Shown here: one piece after another, positions 1 through 5,520 of the stretch
How the letters are laid out: each line of letters begins with the position of its first letter
Numbering within the stretch: position 1 is the stretch's first letter
Assembly: GCA_934717895.1 (NCBI GenBank)
Contig: CAKUZO010000037.1
Coordinates: 1 to 17,096 of the forward strand
Source: an uncultured Candidatus Melainabacteria bacterium
GTDB lineage: Bacteria > Cyanobacteriota > Vampirovibrionia > Gastranaerophilales > Gastranaerophilaceae
Length of the DNA: 17,096 nt
Direction: 5' to 3'
Notes under the pieces: generated by a model
Told to the model about the DNA's origin: nothing
The model's input: only the letters and a program-made list of their open reading frames with translations
The model's database searches: none
Made by a program: the position numbers and the translations under genes

Positions 1-1
1 G

Positions 2-64
2 CCAGAATATTTCCCTTCTGAAAATTTATTAAAAAAAGTAATTGAAATAAAAAATAATTTGTAG
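2..64 (+). CDS. C-terminal end of an upstream gene, cut by the window edge
   Basis: One frame is open from base 2 to a TAG at 62-64 and encodes 20 residues ending in KKVIEIKNNL, an amphipathic lysine-rich tail of the kind that ends many proteins. The other two forward frames meet stops early. The gene cannot be identified from so little. If real, its stop codon sits only 2 bases before the -10 box proposed for aroF, so the aroF promoter would lie inside its last codons. Confidence 0.4.
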   Translation, partial: PEYFPSENLLKKVIEIKNNL

Positions 65-72
65 TGTATAAT
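42..72 (+). promoter_or_regulatory. Candidate sigma-70-type promoter for aroF
   Basis: TTGAAA at 42-47 and a perfect TATAAT at 67-72 are separated by 19 bases, slightly longer than the ideal 17. The likely transcription start near 79 gives a leader of about 45 bases. A good Shine-Dalgarno (AGGAG, 111-115) follows 9 bases before the aroF ATG. Confidence 0.4.
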
Positions 73-124
73 TGTTCGTGGTACACTTATTTTTGCTAAA
101 TACTTTCAATAGGAGAAAAATTTT

Positions 125-1183
125 ATGATCATAATTATGGAGCGTAATGCTACCAAAGTTCAAGTTCAAAGAGTTATTGATTTTTTAAAAGATAACGGTT
201 TTGATATAAGGTTTAATCAAGGACAAGTTCACACTGTAATTGATGCAATTGGGGACAAAACAACAGTTACCCCTGGACGTGTTTCTGCGTTTGATGGCGT
301 TAAGGAAGTCAAAATTATCAGAGAACCTTTCCGCTTAGCATCTCGTGATAGAAAGCCTGATGATACAATTGTTGAATTTCCTAACGGTGTTAAAATCGGT
401 GGCAACAACAAACCTGTTATGATGGTAGGTCCTTGTTCAGTTGAAGAAGATTATGAAGGATTACAAAAAGTCGCATTTGCTGCAAAAGAAATGGGTTGTG
501 AATTCCTTCGTGGCGGCGCTTTTAAGCCTAGAACATCTCCTTATGATTTTCAAGGTTATGGCGAAAAAGCGTTGAAATATCTAAAACGCGCAAGCGAGGA
601 AACTGGTTTGTTGACTGTTTCAGAGGTTATGGACGCCGCGGATTTGGATATGATGTGTGAATATGTAGATGTTTTGCAGATTGGAGCAAGAAACACTCAA
701 AACTTTAAATTGCTTCACGCAGTCGGCAAATGCAACAAACCGGTTATTTTGAAACGAGGACTCGCAAGCACTATCAGAGAATTTTTGCTTGCGGCAGAAC
801 ACATTTTGTACAACGGAAATCCTAACGTAATTTTGTGTGAACGCGGAATTAGAAGTTTTGACAGCGCATTTACCCGTAACGTTATGGATATAGCATCAAT
901 TCCGGTTATAAAAAAATATTCACATTTGCCTATAATTGTTGATCCTAGCCACGGAACAGGTCAAAGATATTTGATTGAACCTATGGCAAAAGCAGGGCTT
1001 GTTGTTGGAGCAGATGGTGTTATGATGGAAATCCACCACGATCCGGAAAACGCTTTGTCTGACGGAAAACAAAGTCTTCCATTACCTATGTTTAAAGAGG
1101 TTATGGGAAGAATTAATAAGTTCACCGAAAGCTTGCACTATGAGAAAAACTGCTTATCAGCGGATATTGCAGAAAGACGCTAA
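125..1183 (+). CDS. aroF: 3-deoxy-7-phosphoheptulonate (DAHP) synthase
   Basis: This enzyme condenses phosphoenolpyruvate with erythrose 4-phosphate to make DAHP, the first step of the shikimate pathway to aromatic amino acids, in the cytoplasm. The 352 residues match the type I-beta class found in Thermotoga and Bacillus. An N-terminal ferredoxin-like regulatory domain (about residues 5-70, usual site of feedback control) is followed by the TIM-barrel. Visible active-site elements are GPCSVE (102-107, metal-ligand Cys104), KPRTSPY (134-140), GARN (187-190), K210, CERGIR (238-243), DPSHGTG (273-279, metal-ligand His276) and the Glu302/Asp313 region near the C-terminus. The ATG at 125 is preferred over the one at 137 because AGGAG at 111-115 gives a 9-base spacer. 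The last codons (AGA CGC TAA) form the first unit of an octamer repeat that continues beyond the stop. No other shikimate gene is adjacent. Confidence 0.96.
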   Translation: MIIIMERNATKVQVQRVIDFLKDNGFDIRFNQGQVHTVIDAIGDKTTVTPGRVSAFDGVKEVKIIREPFRLASRDRKPDDTIVEFPNGVKIGGNNKPVMMVGPCSVEEDYEGLQKVAFAAKEMGCEFLRGGAFKPRTSPYDFQGYGEKALKYLKRASEETGLLTVSEVMDAADLDMMCEYVDVLQIGARNTQNFKLLHAVGKCNKPVILKRGLASTIREFLLAAEHILYNGNPNVILCERGIRSFDSAFTRNVMDIASIPVIKKYSHLPIIVDPSHGTGQRYLIEPMAKAGLVVGADGVMMEIHHDPENALSDGKQSLPLPMFKEVMGRINKFTESLHYEKNCLSADIAERR

Positions 1184-1206
1184 GTCGCTATGTCGTTAAG
1201 GCGTTT
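1175..1206 (+). repeat. Degenerate octamer tandem repeat overlapping the aroF stop codon
   Basis: Four consecutive 8-base units start at 1175, 1183, 1191 and 1199. The best two are AGACGCTA and AGTCGCTA, with the theme AGNCGYTA. The first unit supplies the last two sense codons and most of the stop codon of aroF. The same period and theme recur at 14479-14518. Confidence 0.6.
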
Positions 1207-1266
1207 CCCCAAAAAGTCATACCTAAAAAGAGAACAATTGATGATGACTTTAATACTTAATTACAC

Positions 1267-1299
1267 AAAAAATAAAACCTTCTAAATGAATTTAGAAGG
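1267..1299 (-). terminator. Intrinsic terminator-like hairpin, oriented for the minus strand
   Basis: The arms CCTTCTAAA (1278-1286) and TTTAGAAGG (1291-1299) pair perfectly over 9 bp around a TGAA loop. On the minus strand the hairpin is followed by a T-rich tract (complement of 1267-1277). On the plus strand the next bases are CCGAAATC, a poor tail. It may still stop aroF transcripts, but its form points to minus-strand transcription. Confidence 0.5.
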
Positions 1300-1452
1300 C
1301 CGAAATCTTTAATGATTCTCGTGTAAAAATAGGTAGAAAGTGTGTAGTAGGTAGTGTAGAAATTTATTAATTATTGCATTTGCAATTTGTTCTTTATGTC
1401 TTACATATATATAAAGTATTTCTGTATATAAAAATTGCATAAAGTTGATATC

Positions 1453-1463
1453 TTTGTTACAAA
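1453..1463. promoter_or_regulatory. Palindromic site TTTGTTACAAA, possible operator
   Basis: An 11-base perfect dyad (TTTGT-T-ACAAA) lies about 100 bases ahead of the folK leader ORF. Its core TTGTTACAA is the same as in the paired palindromes at 11622-11653, which suggests a common regulator. No regulator gene is visible in the window. Confidence 0.25.
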
Positions 1464-1550
1464 AGTTAATAAAGGGGCTGTGTTATCGAAAAATAAATTG
1501 TTTTGGATATTATATATAATATTAAGCGAAATAATAAGGAGTGTGTATTT

Positions 1551-1604
1551 ATGCAAGTAACATCAGTAAATTTTTCTATTGACAATATTAGTGAAAAAAT
1601 TTAA
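1551..1604 (+). CDS. 17-residue leader ORF ahead of folK
   Basis: ATG to TAA encodes MQVTSVNFSIDNISEKI. AAGGAG at 1536-1541 sits 9 bases upstream, a better ribosome binding site than any near folK, whose ATG follows 9 bases after this stop. Two readings are possible. It may be a leader peptide that feeds ribosomes to folK by re-initiation. Or it may be the remnant start of one of the lineage's small N-rich proteins, since its opening resembles that of the protein at 4986 (MQIQNN). It has no stalling motif that I recognise. Confidence 0.4.
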   Translation: MQVTSVNFSIDNISEKI

Positions 1605-1613
1605 AATACAAGT

Positions 1614-2123
1614 ATGGCAATAGCGTATTTAAGTTTAGGTTCAAACAAAGGCGATAGAATTGGTTTTGTCCAACAAGCGACAAGCCTGCTTAACGCTACT
1701 GACGGAATTTCGCTAATAAGAACGTCAGCGTTTTATGAATCAGAACCTTGGGGAATGGAATCTGAAACTTGGTTTGTAAACGCCGTTGTCGAGGTTAAAA
1801 CGACTCTTTCTCCTCAAAGCTTGCTTGCAGAATGCCAAAGAATTGAATCTCAGCTTGGACGTAAACGTATAGAAGGCGAAAAGGGCTATCAAGATAGAAC
1901 TATTGATATTGATATTTTGTTTTATAACAAAGAGATTATAAATGACGAAAATTTGGTAATTCCGCATAAGTTTTTGCATTTGCGTGCGTTTACGCTTGTT
2001 CCGTTATTGGAACTTATTCCTAATTTTGAGCACCCTATTTTACACAAAACAATTACGCAATTGCACGATGATTTAGAAAACCCCGAAATGGTATTTTTAT
2101 ATGGCACAAGAGTCGAAATCTAA
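1614..2123 (+). CDS. folK: 2-amino-4-hydroxy-6-hydroxymethyldihydropteridine pyrophosphokinase
   Basis: HPPK transfers pyrophosphate from ATP to 6-hydroxymethyl-7,8-dihydropterin, giving the activated substrate of dihydropteroate synthase in folate synthesis. The 169 residues are the usual length for a single-domain HPPK. Family hallmarks are LSLGSNKGDR (6-15), SAFYESEPWG (38-47), FVNAVVEV, and the long signature from LGRKR through the magnesium/ATP-binding DRTIDIDILFY (about 93-103), then IPHKFLHLRAFTLVPLLE. The protein is cytoplasmic. No Shine-Dalgarno is visible before the ATG, so translation may depend on the preceding 17-codon ORF. The last 23 bases overlap the following flavoprotein gene in another frame, consistent with co-transcription. 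No other folate gene is adjacent. Confidence 0.95.
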   Translation: MAIAYLSLGSNKGDRIGFVQQATSLLNATDGISLIRTSAFYESEPWGMESETWFVNAVVEVKTTLSPQSLLAECQRIESQLGRKRIEGEKGYQDRTIDIDILFYNKEIINDENLVIPHKFLHLRAFTLVPLLELIPNFEHPILHKTITQLHDDLENPEMVFLYGTRVEI

Positions 2124-3225
2124 GGTTGTAATCATAGGAGGAGGCCCTGCCGGTTGTATATGTGCTTATTTCCTTCAAGATAGGTTTGATGTTTCTATAA
2201 TTGAAAAGAATTCTCCGCTGAAAACACTTCTCCCAACGGGAGGTGGAAGATGTAATCTAGCTCATGCAGAATTTGATTTTAAGGAACTTGCAAAAAATTA
2301 TCCTCGTGGCGAAAAGTTTTTATACTCTGTGTTTTCAAAATTTGCAACTTCTGATACATTAGATTTTTTTGAAAAAATCGGGGTTGAAACATATATTCAA
2401 GAAAATATGCGAGTTTTCCCTCAAACTGACAGTGCAAAAGATGTAAGAGAGCACTTTTTGCAGGCTCTGAAAAAAGTGCGTTTTATAAAAGAAAACGCAT
2501 TGAGGGTTAATCAGGTGGAAAAAGGATTTTCTGTTGTGACAGATATGGGAGCATATAAAGCAGATTTTGTAGTTGTTGCGACAGGCGGACATGCGGCTTA
2601 TGACTTGATAAAAATGCATGGTCATAAAATCATTGAGCCGAAACCGGCTCTTGTTGGGCTTTTGACAAAAGAAAAATTTGCACCGATTAGCGGAGTTTGC
2701 ATAAACGATGTTTTGTTCACTCACAAAGGAATTTCAGGACCGAAGGTTTATGAAATTTCATCGCTTAGAGCAAGGGAAAAATTTCCATATAAACTGCACT
2801 TTGATTTCATTGGAGAAATTGATTTGCAAACAGAATTAAACACAAATCCGCACAAAAGTATAAAAAATCTTCTGTCAGAGCATATTCCAAAATCCTTTGC
2901 AGAATTTGTTTTGACAGAATTAAAAATCAATCCTGACACCAAAAGCCACGCAATTGATGGTAAAACTAGGGATAAAATTCTCAATAAATTACAAAACTTT
3001 GAGGTTAACGTTACCGGAACATTCCCAGACGGTGAAGTTGTGACAGCCGGAGGAGTTGATTTAAATGAAATTAACTCTAAAAATATGCAATCAAAACTTG
3101 TTCCACACGTTTATTTTTGTGGCGAGGTTATGGATATTGACGGCTTTTGCGGAGGTTTTAATCTGCAAAACTGCTGGTCTACCGGCTATTTAGCCGCACA
3201 AGGAATTATTTCTGCTCAGATTTAG
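2101..3225 (+). CDS. NAD(P)/FAD-dependent oxidoreductase, HI0933/YhiN (BaiN-like) family
   Basis: This is a predicted soluble flavoprotein of 374 residues, somewhat shorter than the usual 390-420 of the family. The N-terminal Rossmann motif GGGPAG (13-18) with the acidic residue at the end of strand 2 (IIEK, 33-36) binds FAD. The family-typical TGGGRCN lies at 46-52. The C-terminal FAD-contacting block runs from VTAGGVDLNEI through YFCGEVMDIDG to GGFNLQNCWSTGYLAAQG. The family resembles the bile-acid enzyme BaiN, but most members have no established substrate, so I do not assign the BaiN reaction. The start overlaps folK by 23 bases and has no clear Shine-Dalgarno, implying translational coupling. 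Its 3' end overlaps the convergent gene on the other strand by 20 bases. Confidence 0.88.
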   Translation: MAQESKSKVVIIGGGPAGCICAYFLQDRFDVSIIEKNSPLKTLLPTGGGRCNLAHAEFDFKELAKNYPRGEKFLYSVFSKFATSDTLDFFEKIGVETYIQENMRVFPQTDSAKDVREHFLQALKKVRFIKENALRVNQVEKGFSVVTDMGAYKADFVVVATGGHAAYDLIKMHGHKIIEPKPALVGLLTKEKFAPISGVCINDVLFTHKGISGPKVYEISSLRAREKFPYKLHFDFIGEIDLQTELNTNPHKSIKNLLSEHIPKSFAEFVLTELKINPDTKSHAIDGKTRDKILNKLQNFEVNVTGTFPDGEVVTAGGVDLNEINSKNMQSKLVPHVYFCGEVMDIDGFCGGFNLQNCWSTGYLAAQGIISAQI

Positions 3226-4570
3226 CAAGCATCTCTTTTTTCAAATCCTCTTTGACTTGGAATCCTTGATTTTTGTCAAATTTTCTCATTGCAATCATCA
3301 ATGCCGGAGCTAAAACGCCCAAAGCACCGATACATGCACCAATGTTTGCTAAGACAGATATTCTTTTTAGTTTTTTTACTGATTTTAAAAACGCTTCCAA
3401 CGATTTGTCTTTAACATCTGTTTGTTTAAAGTCTTCAAATTTACCGGCTAATTTTTTCAATTTTTCAGCAACACCTTGGAACTCGTCTAAGTCAATGAAT
3501 TTTCTGTAATCCACATTATCAGCCTGAGTTGCATGTTTTAATGTTGGTAAAATATCTGATTTTTTTGCCATTTGTACAACAAAATCATCTGGATTGTTAT
3601 GGATATATTCAAGCATATTTTCATAAGTTTTTAATCCTAAAATCTTGTCGGCACTATTTGTTAAAGTTCCGTTTTTAAAGGCTTTTGCAAGTTCTTCGCT
3701 TTCAATTACTCTTGCGTCTAAATCGATTGAAGCAGGTTTGTTTTTCTCAACTCTGTTTTCCAAAAATTTTTGGATAGGTTTACTTGCAAAGTACATAAAT
3801 GCCCAGAAAGAGCCTTCCTTGATTGTATATCCGATAAACTCTTGTTTATTTCTTGATTCACCTAGTCTTTCAGCGGTAATTGCTCCGTCCAAAATCATAA
3901 GGTTTTTTACAGGATTGTACATAAACTCTTGAATTCTTCCTGTGAAAGCCGGTTGTTTAGATTGCTGAGATTGTTGTTTTTGGTGAAGATCTGCAAAAAC
4001 TTTCTTTTCTGACGGATTTGTATAGAAGAATTTATCCTGATTATCTTTGTTCATCAGCTTCATTTCTTCCATAATTTCTTTTTGAGCTGCTTTTTTAGTT
4101 TGATTGTGTCTGTATTTAGTTAAACCGGCGTATGAAAGGATTGTTAATGCGGTAGATACAACAAATTTTCCGATAGCAAGATTTTTGCTGAATTTAGGGT
4201 TTTTTGTTGCATTTTTTAAGCTCTCTTTGATAGAAGAATCTGCGTATTCGATTGACTTTTCTAGAATTTTGCCTCTACTTTTAGCCAAATTTCTAACATC
4301 AAAAGTCGGGTCGATTTTCAATGCTTTGTAAAGTGTTAAATCAAGTAATTTCTTATATGCCGGAATTCCAAAAAGCCAAATAGCTTGCGTTCCGAATTCA
4401 TCTAAAAATCTGTCTTTGCCTTCAAGTTTATCGCCGGTAACATAAGATCCGGCAGTAAGACCAATACTGTTTGCAATATCTTTTATTGCCATAGGAACAA
4501 GCGAATTATTGTTTCCTAATTTTGAATATATATAACTAGCAGTGCCTGCTGATGTAATTGCGGGTAACAT
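3206..4570 (-). CDS. Hypothetical multi-pass membrane protein with FTG motif
   Basis: I do not recognise a characterised family. The preferred start is the ATG at 4570, giving 454 residues: GGGAAGGA lies 5 bases upstream, whereas the 11-codon extension to a TTG at 4603 has no such signal. Hydrophobic stretches suited to membrane spans are at about residues 60-80 (AIWLFGIPAYKKLL), 130-150 (NLAIGKFVVSTALTILSYAG), 252-265 (EGSFWAFMYFAS, short) and 405-428 (ISVLANIGACIGALGVLAPALMI). A charged, Gln-rich segment (about 155-208) ends in KQPAFTG. The SF(K/T)G-like motif is, from recall, common in unannotated Gastranaerophilales proteins. The C-terminal half before the last span is charged and helical. 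Its 3' end overlaps the flavoprotein gene tail to tail, and an elaborate leader precedes it. Function is unknown. Confidence 0.75.
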   Translation of the reverse strand: MLPAITSAGTASYIYSKLGNNNSLVPMAIKDIANSIGLTAGSYVTGDKLEGKDRFLDEFGTQAIWLFGIPAYKKLLDLTLYKALKIDPTFDVRNLAKSRGKILEKSIEYADSSIKESLKNATKNPKFSKNLAIGKFVVSTALTILSYAGLTKYRHNQTKKAAQKEIMEEMKLMNKDNQDKFFYTNPSEKKVFADLHQKQQSQQSKQPAFTGRIQEFMYNPVKNLMILDGAITAERLGESRNKQEFIGYTIKEGSFWAFMYFASKPIQKFLENRVEKNKPASIDLDARVIESEELAKAFKNGTLTNSADKILGLKTYENMLEYIHNNPDDFVVQMAKKSDILPTLKHATQADNVDYRKFIDLDEFQGVAEKLKKLAGKFEDFKQTDVKDKSLEAFLKSVKKLKRISVLANIGACIGALGVLAPALMIAMRKFDKNQGFQVKEDLKKEMLAKSEQK

Positions 4571-4584
4571 TTTTTCCTTCCCGT

Positions 4585-4674
4585 GGCGAAAATCACCACT
4601 CAATAATTAAGTACTACAAACCCCAAATTAAATTCATTAATTTGACGATTGGGGCATTCGCCTTGATTATTGAG
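4585..4674 (-). promoter_or_regulatory. Structured 5' leader of the membrane-protein gene
   Basis: Just upstream of the ribosome binding site (4574-4582) are nested inverted repeats. An outer pair of 13-base arms (4599-4611 and 4662-4674, 12 of 13 complementary) encloses a hairpin with CCCC/GGGG (4621-4624, 4651-4654) and AAATTAA/TTAATTT (4625-4631, 4637-4643). A third pair, GGCGAA (4585-4590) with TTCGCC (4657-4662), crosses the outer pair, so it can form only as a pseudoknot or an alternative fold, and it ends 3 bases from the Shine-Dalgarno. This could control translation. It matches no riboswitch class that I recognise. Confidence 0.4.
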
Positions 4675-4778
4675 CGTCGTCGGATATTTTTATGCATTCT
4701 TCTACCTTTCACTTTTTCTATAAGTAACATCAATATTGATTTTTGCCTAATTAGTCGAATTTGTTTACGATTATTAAC

Positions 4779-4808
4779 AAAAAAAATGACCCTTCGGGGG
4801 GAAAGGTC
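4779..4808 (-). terminator. Strong intrinsic terminator, minus strand
   Basis: As minus-strand RNA, the arms at 4801-4808 and 4788-4795 form an 8-bp stem (one G-U pair) around a C5 loop, followed 1 base later by a run of eight U (complement of 4779-4786). No minus-strand protein gene ends here, which is why a small RNA or attenuator is proposed. Confidence 0.7.
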
Positions 4809-4900
4809 TTGAAATAAAAACTTTTTTTACAACGAATGTAAGCGTGTTTTATAACAAGCCTTTAAAAATCTCTTACATTTCGTCGTGATTGATTATTCAT
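4779..4900 (-). ncRNA. Candidate small RNA or attenuated leader
   Basis: A minus-strand promoter (4907-4934) would start a transcript near 4900 that folds into a 14-bp stem with one bulged A (arms 4872-4886 and 4829-4842, loop of 29 bases) and ends at a textbook terminator (4779-4808). The product is about 120 bases. It has no meaningful ORF: only a 12-codon ATG frame without a ribosome binding site. It is either an independent small RNA or the aptamer and terminator part of a transcription-attenuated leader for the membrane-protein gene about 210 bases further on. The stem is better paired as minus-strand RNA than as plus-strand RNA. I do not recognise the family. Confidence 0.45.
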
Positions 4901-4906
4901 ACAACA

Positions 4907-4934
4907 ATTTTATTATAAATAAAAAATTTGTAAA
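4907..4934 (-). promoter_or_regulatory. Minus-strand promoter for the candidate small RNA/leader
   Basis: Read on the minus strand, TTTACA (4934-4929) and TAAAAT (4912-4907) are 16 bases apart, each one base from consensus. The predicted start is near 4900, 14 bases before the base of the long hairpin. Confidence 0.45.
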
Positions 4935-4985
4935 GAGTATAAAAATTATATAGCAAAAATTTTTTTTACGTATTTTTGAAAGTGT

Positions 4986-5327
4986 ATGCAAATACAAAAT
5001 AATTATTCGAATAATTTATCATTTAAAGGAATTAAACTTTCTAATCCTCAATTTGAGTCAGTAAGAAATCTGGCAATTTATCTTAAAAAAACAGGTTTTT
5101 TAAATTTGGGGCATAGAACTATTTATTGCAATAATGTAATGCCAGATAAAATAAAGGCTGCCTCAAAGTTAAGAGCTCAATCAGGTTTTTATAATAAAGA
5201 ATTTGGTTGTGTGTTTTTCCCTTGGAGCAAAGAAGCTTATATTATGGCTTCACCGGAATATGAACATTTGATGTTGCCAATAGTTCAACAGTACGATAAA
5301 AAAGCTTGTATAAATTTTCTTATATAA
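4986..5327 (+). CDS. Small hypothetical protein with N-terminal NNLSFKG motif
   Basis: The 113 residues have no signal peptide and no membrane span. The N-terminus is a short Asn-rich tail followed by LSFKGI (11-16), the same type of motif as KQPAFTG in the neighbouring membrane protein. From recall, this style of start is frequent among uncharacterised Gastranaerophilales proteins. The remainder is mixed helix and strand with two cysteines well apart (about 48 and 69) and a segment of aromatic residues (GCVFFPWSKEAYIM). There is no clear Shine-Dalgarno before the ATG (the nearest purine run is GAAAG), which lowers confidence in the exact start. It is transcribed divergently from the minus-strand leader. 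Function is unknown. Something like a partner or regulator of its neighbour is only a guess. Confidence 0.6.
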   Translation: MQIQNNYSNNLSFKGIKLSNPQFESVRNLAIYLKKTGFLNLGHRTIYCNNVMPDKIKAASKLRAQSGFYNKEFGCVFFPWSKEAYIMASPEYEHLMLPIVQQYDKKACINFLI

Positions 5328-5444
5328 TTGAGGAGTTATGCTGTTATTTTGTTATTTAGAGCAAAAACATTGATGTAAGCCTTTTCGTCAAGATATTGGG
5401 TTTTATATCTGTGTAAACACCTGTACAATTTGCGTAAAAATTTA

Positions 5445-5473
5445 ATGACATGAAAAAAATTTAATTATACAAT
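5445..5473 (+). promoter_or_regulatory. Promoter of the RND efflux operon
   Basis: ATGACA (5445-5450) and TACAAT (5468-5473) each match the sigma-70 consensus in five of six bases, with an ideal 17-base spacer. Transcription should start near 5480, about 40 bases before the adaptor ATG at 5521. A 10-base palindrome GTGTAAACAC (5411-5420) lies upstream. Confidence 0.5.
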
Positions 5474-5490
5474 TGTTGCAAAAACAACAA
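5473..5490. promoter_or_regulatory. Candidate operator at the efflux operon start site
   Basis: TTGTTG and CAACAA form an inverted repeat with a 6-base spacer that overlaps the last base of the -10 box and the expected transcription start. That position suits a repressor. Efflux operons are commonly controlled by TetR- or MarR-type repressors, but no regulator gene is adjacent here. Confidence 0.35.
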
Positions 5491-5520
5491 GATACTGAGG
5501 GAATCAGACAGGGAGAGTGT

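Larger units (their letters stand above)
1184..1613. other. Gene-free stretch between aroF and folK
   Basis: This 430-base AT-rich region holds the end of an octamer repeat, a 9-bp hairpin (1278-1299), a palindromic TTTGTTACAAA (1453-1463), a perfect TATAAT (1515-1520) without a convincing -35, and a 17-codon ORF with a good ribosome binding site (1551-1604). I see no protein-coding gene of normal size and no recognisable structural RNA in it. Confidence 0.6.
4571..4985. other. Gene-free stretch between two divergent genes
   Basis: This 415-base stretch holds, from left to right, the structured leader (4585-4674), a short minus-strand heptamer-like repeat (about 4699-4717), a perfect 12-bp palindrome ATCAATATTGAT (4729-4740), a strong minus-strand terminator (4779-4808), a long hairpin (4829-4886) and a minus-strand promoter (4907-4934). 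No convincing protein gene is present. Confidence 0.55.

Noticed and set aside
2359..2724. Minus-strand open frame inside the flavoprotein gene (121 codons)
   Set aside because: Antisense shadow of conserved flavoprotein sequence, with low-complexity translation and no ribosome binding site.
3206..4603. Longer form of the membrane protein from TTG at 4603
   Set aside because: The ATG at 4570 has GGGAAGGA 5 bases upstream. The extension runs through the ribosome binding site and the leader arms.
4558..4812. Plus-strand open frame of 84 codons across the structured leader
   Set aside because: It overlaps the start of the minus-strand gene and the hairpins, has no ribosome binding site, and its translation shows no protein-like pattern.
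5338..5373. Short ORF after GAGGAG (11 codons, from ATG at 5338)
   Set aside because: The Shine-Dalgarno is only 2 bases from the ATG, the peptide is very short, and nothing follows it in a coupled position.
5473..5520. N-terminal extension of the adaptor from TTG at 5473
   Set aside because: It would overlap the -10 box and the operator and place polar residues before the membrane anchor. ATG 5521 has a proper ribosome binding site.
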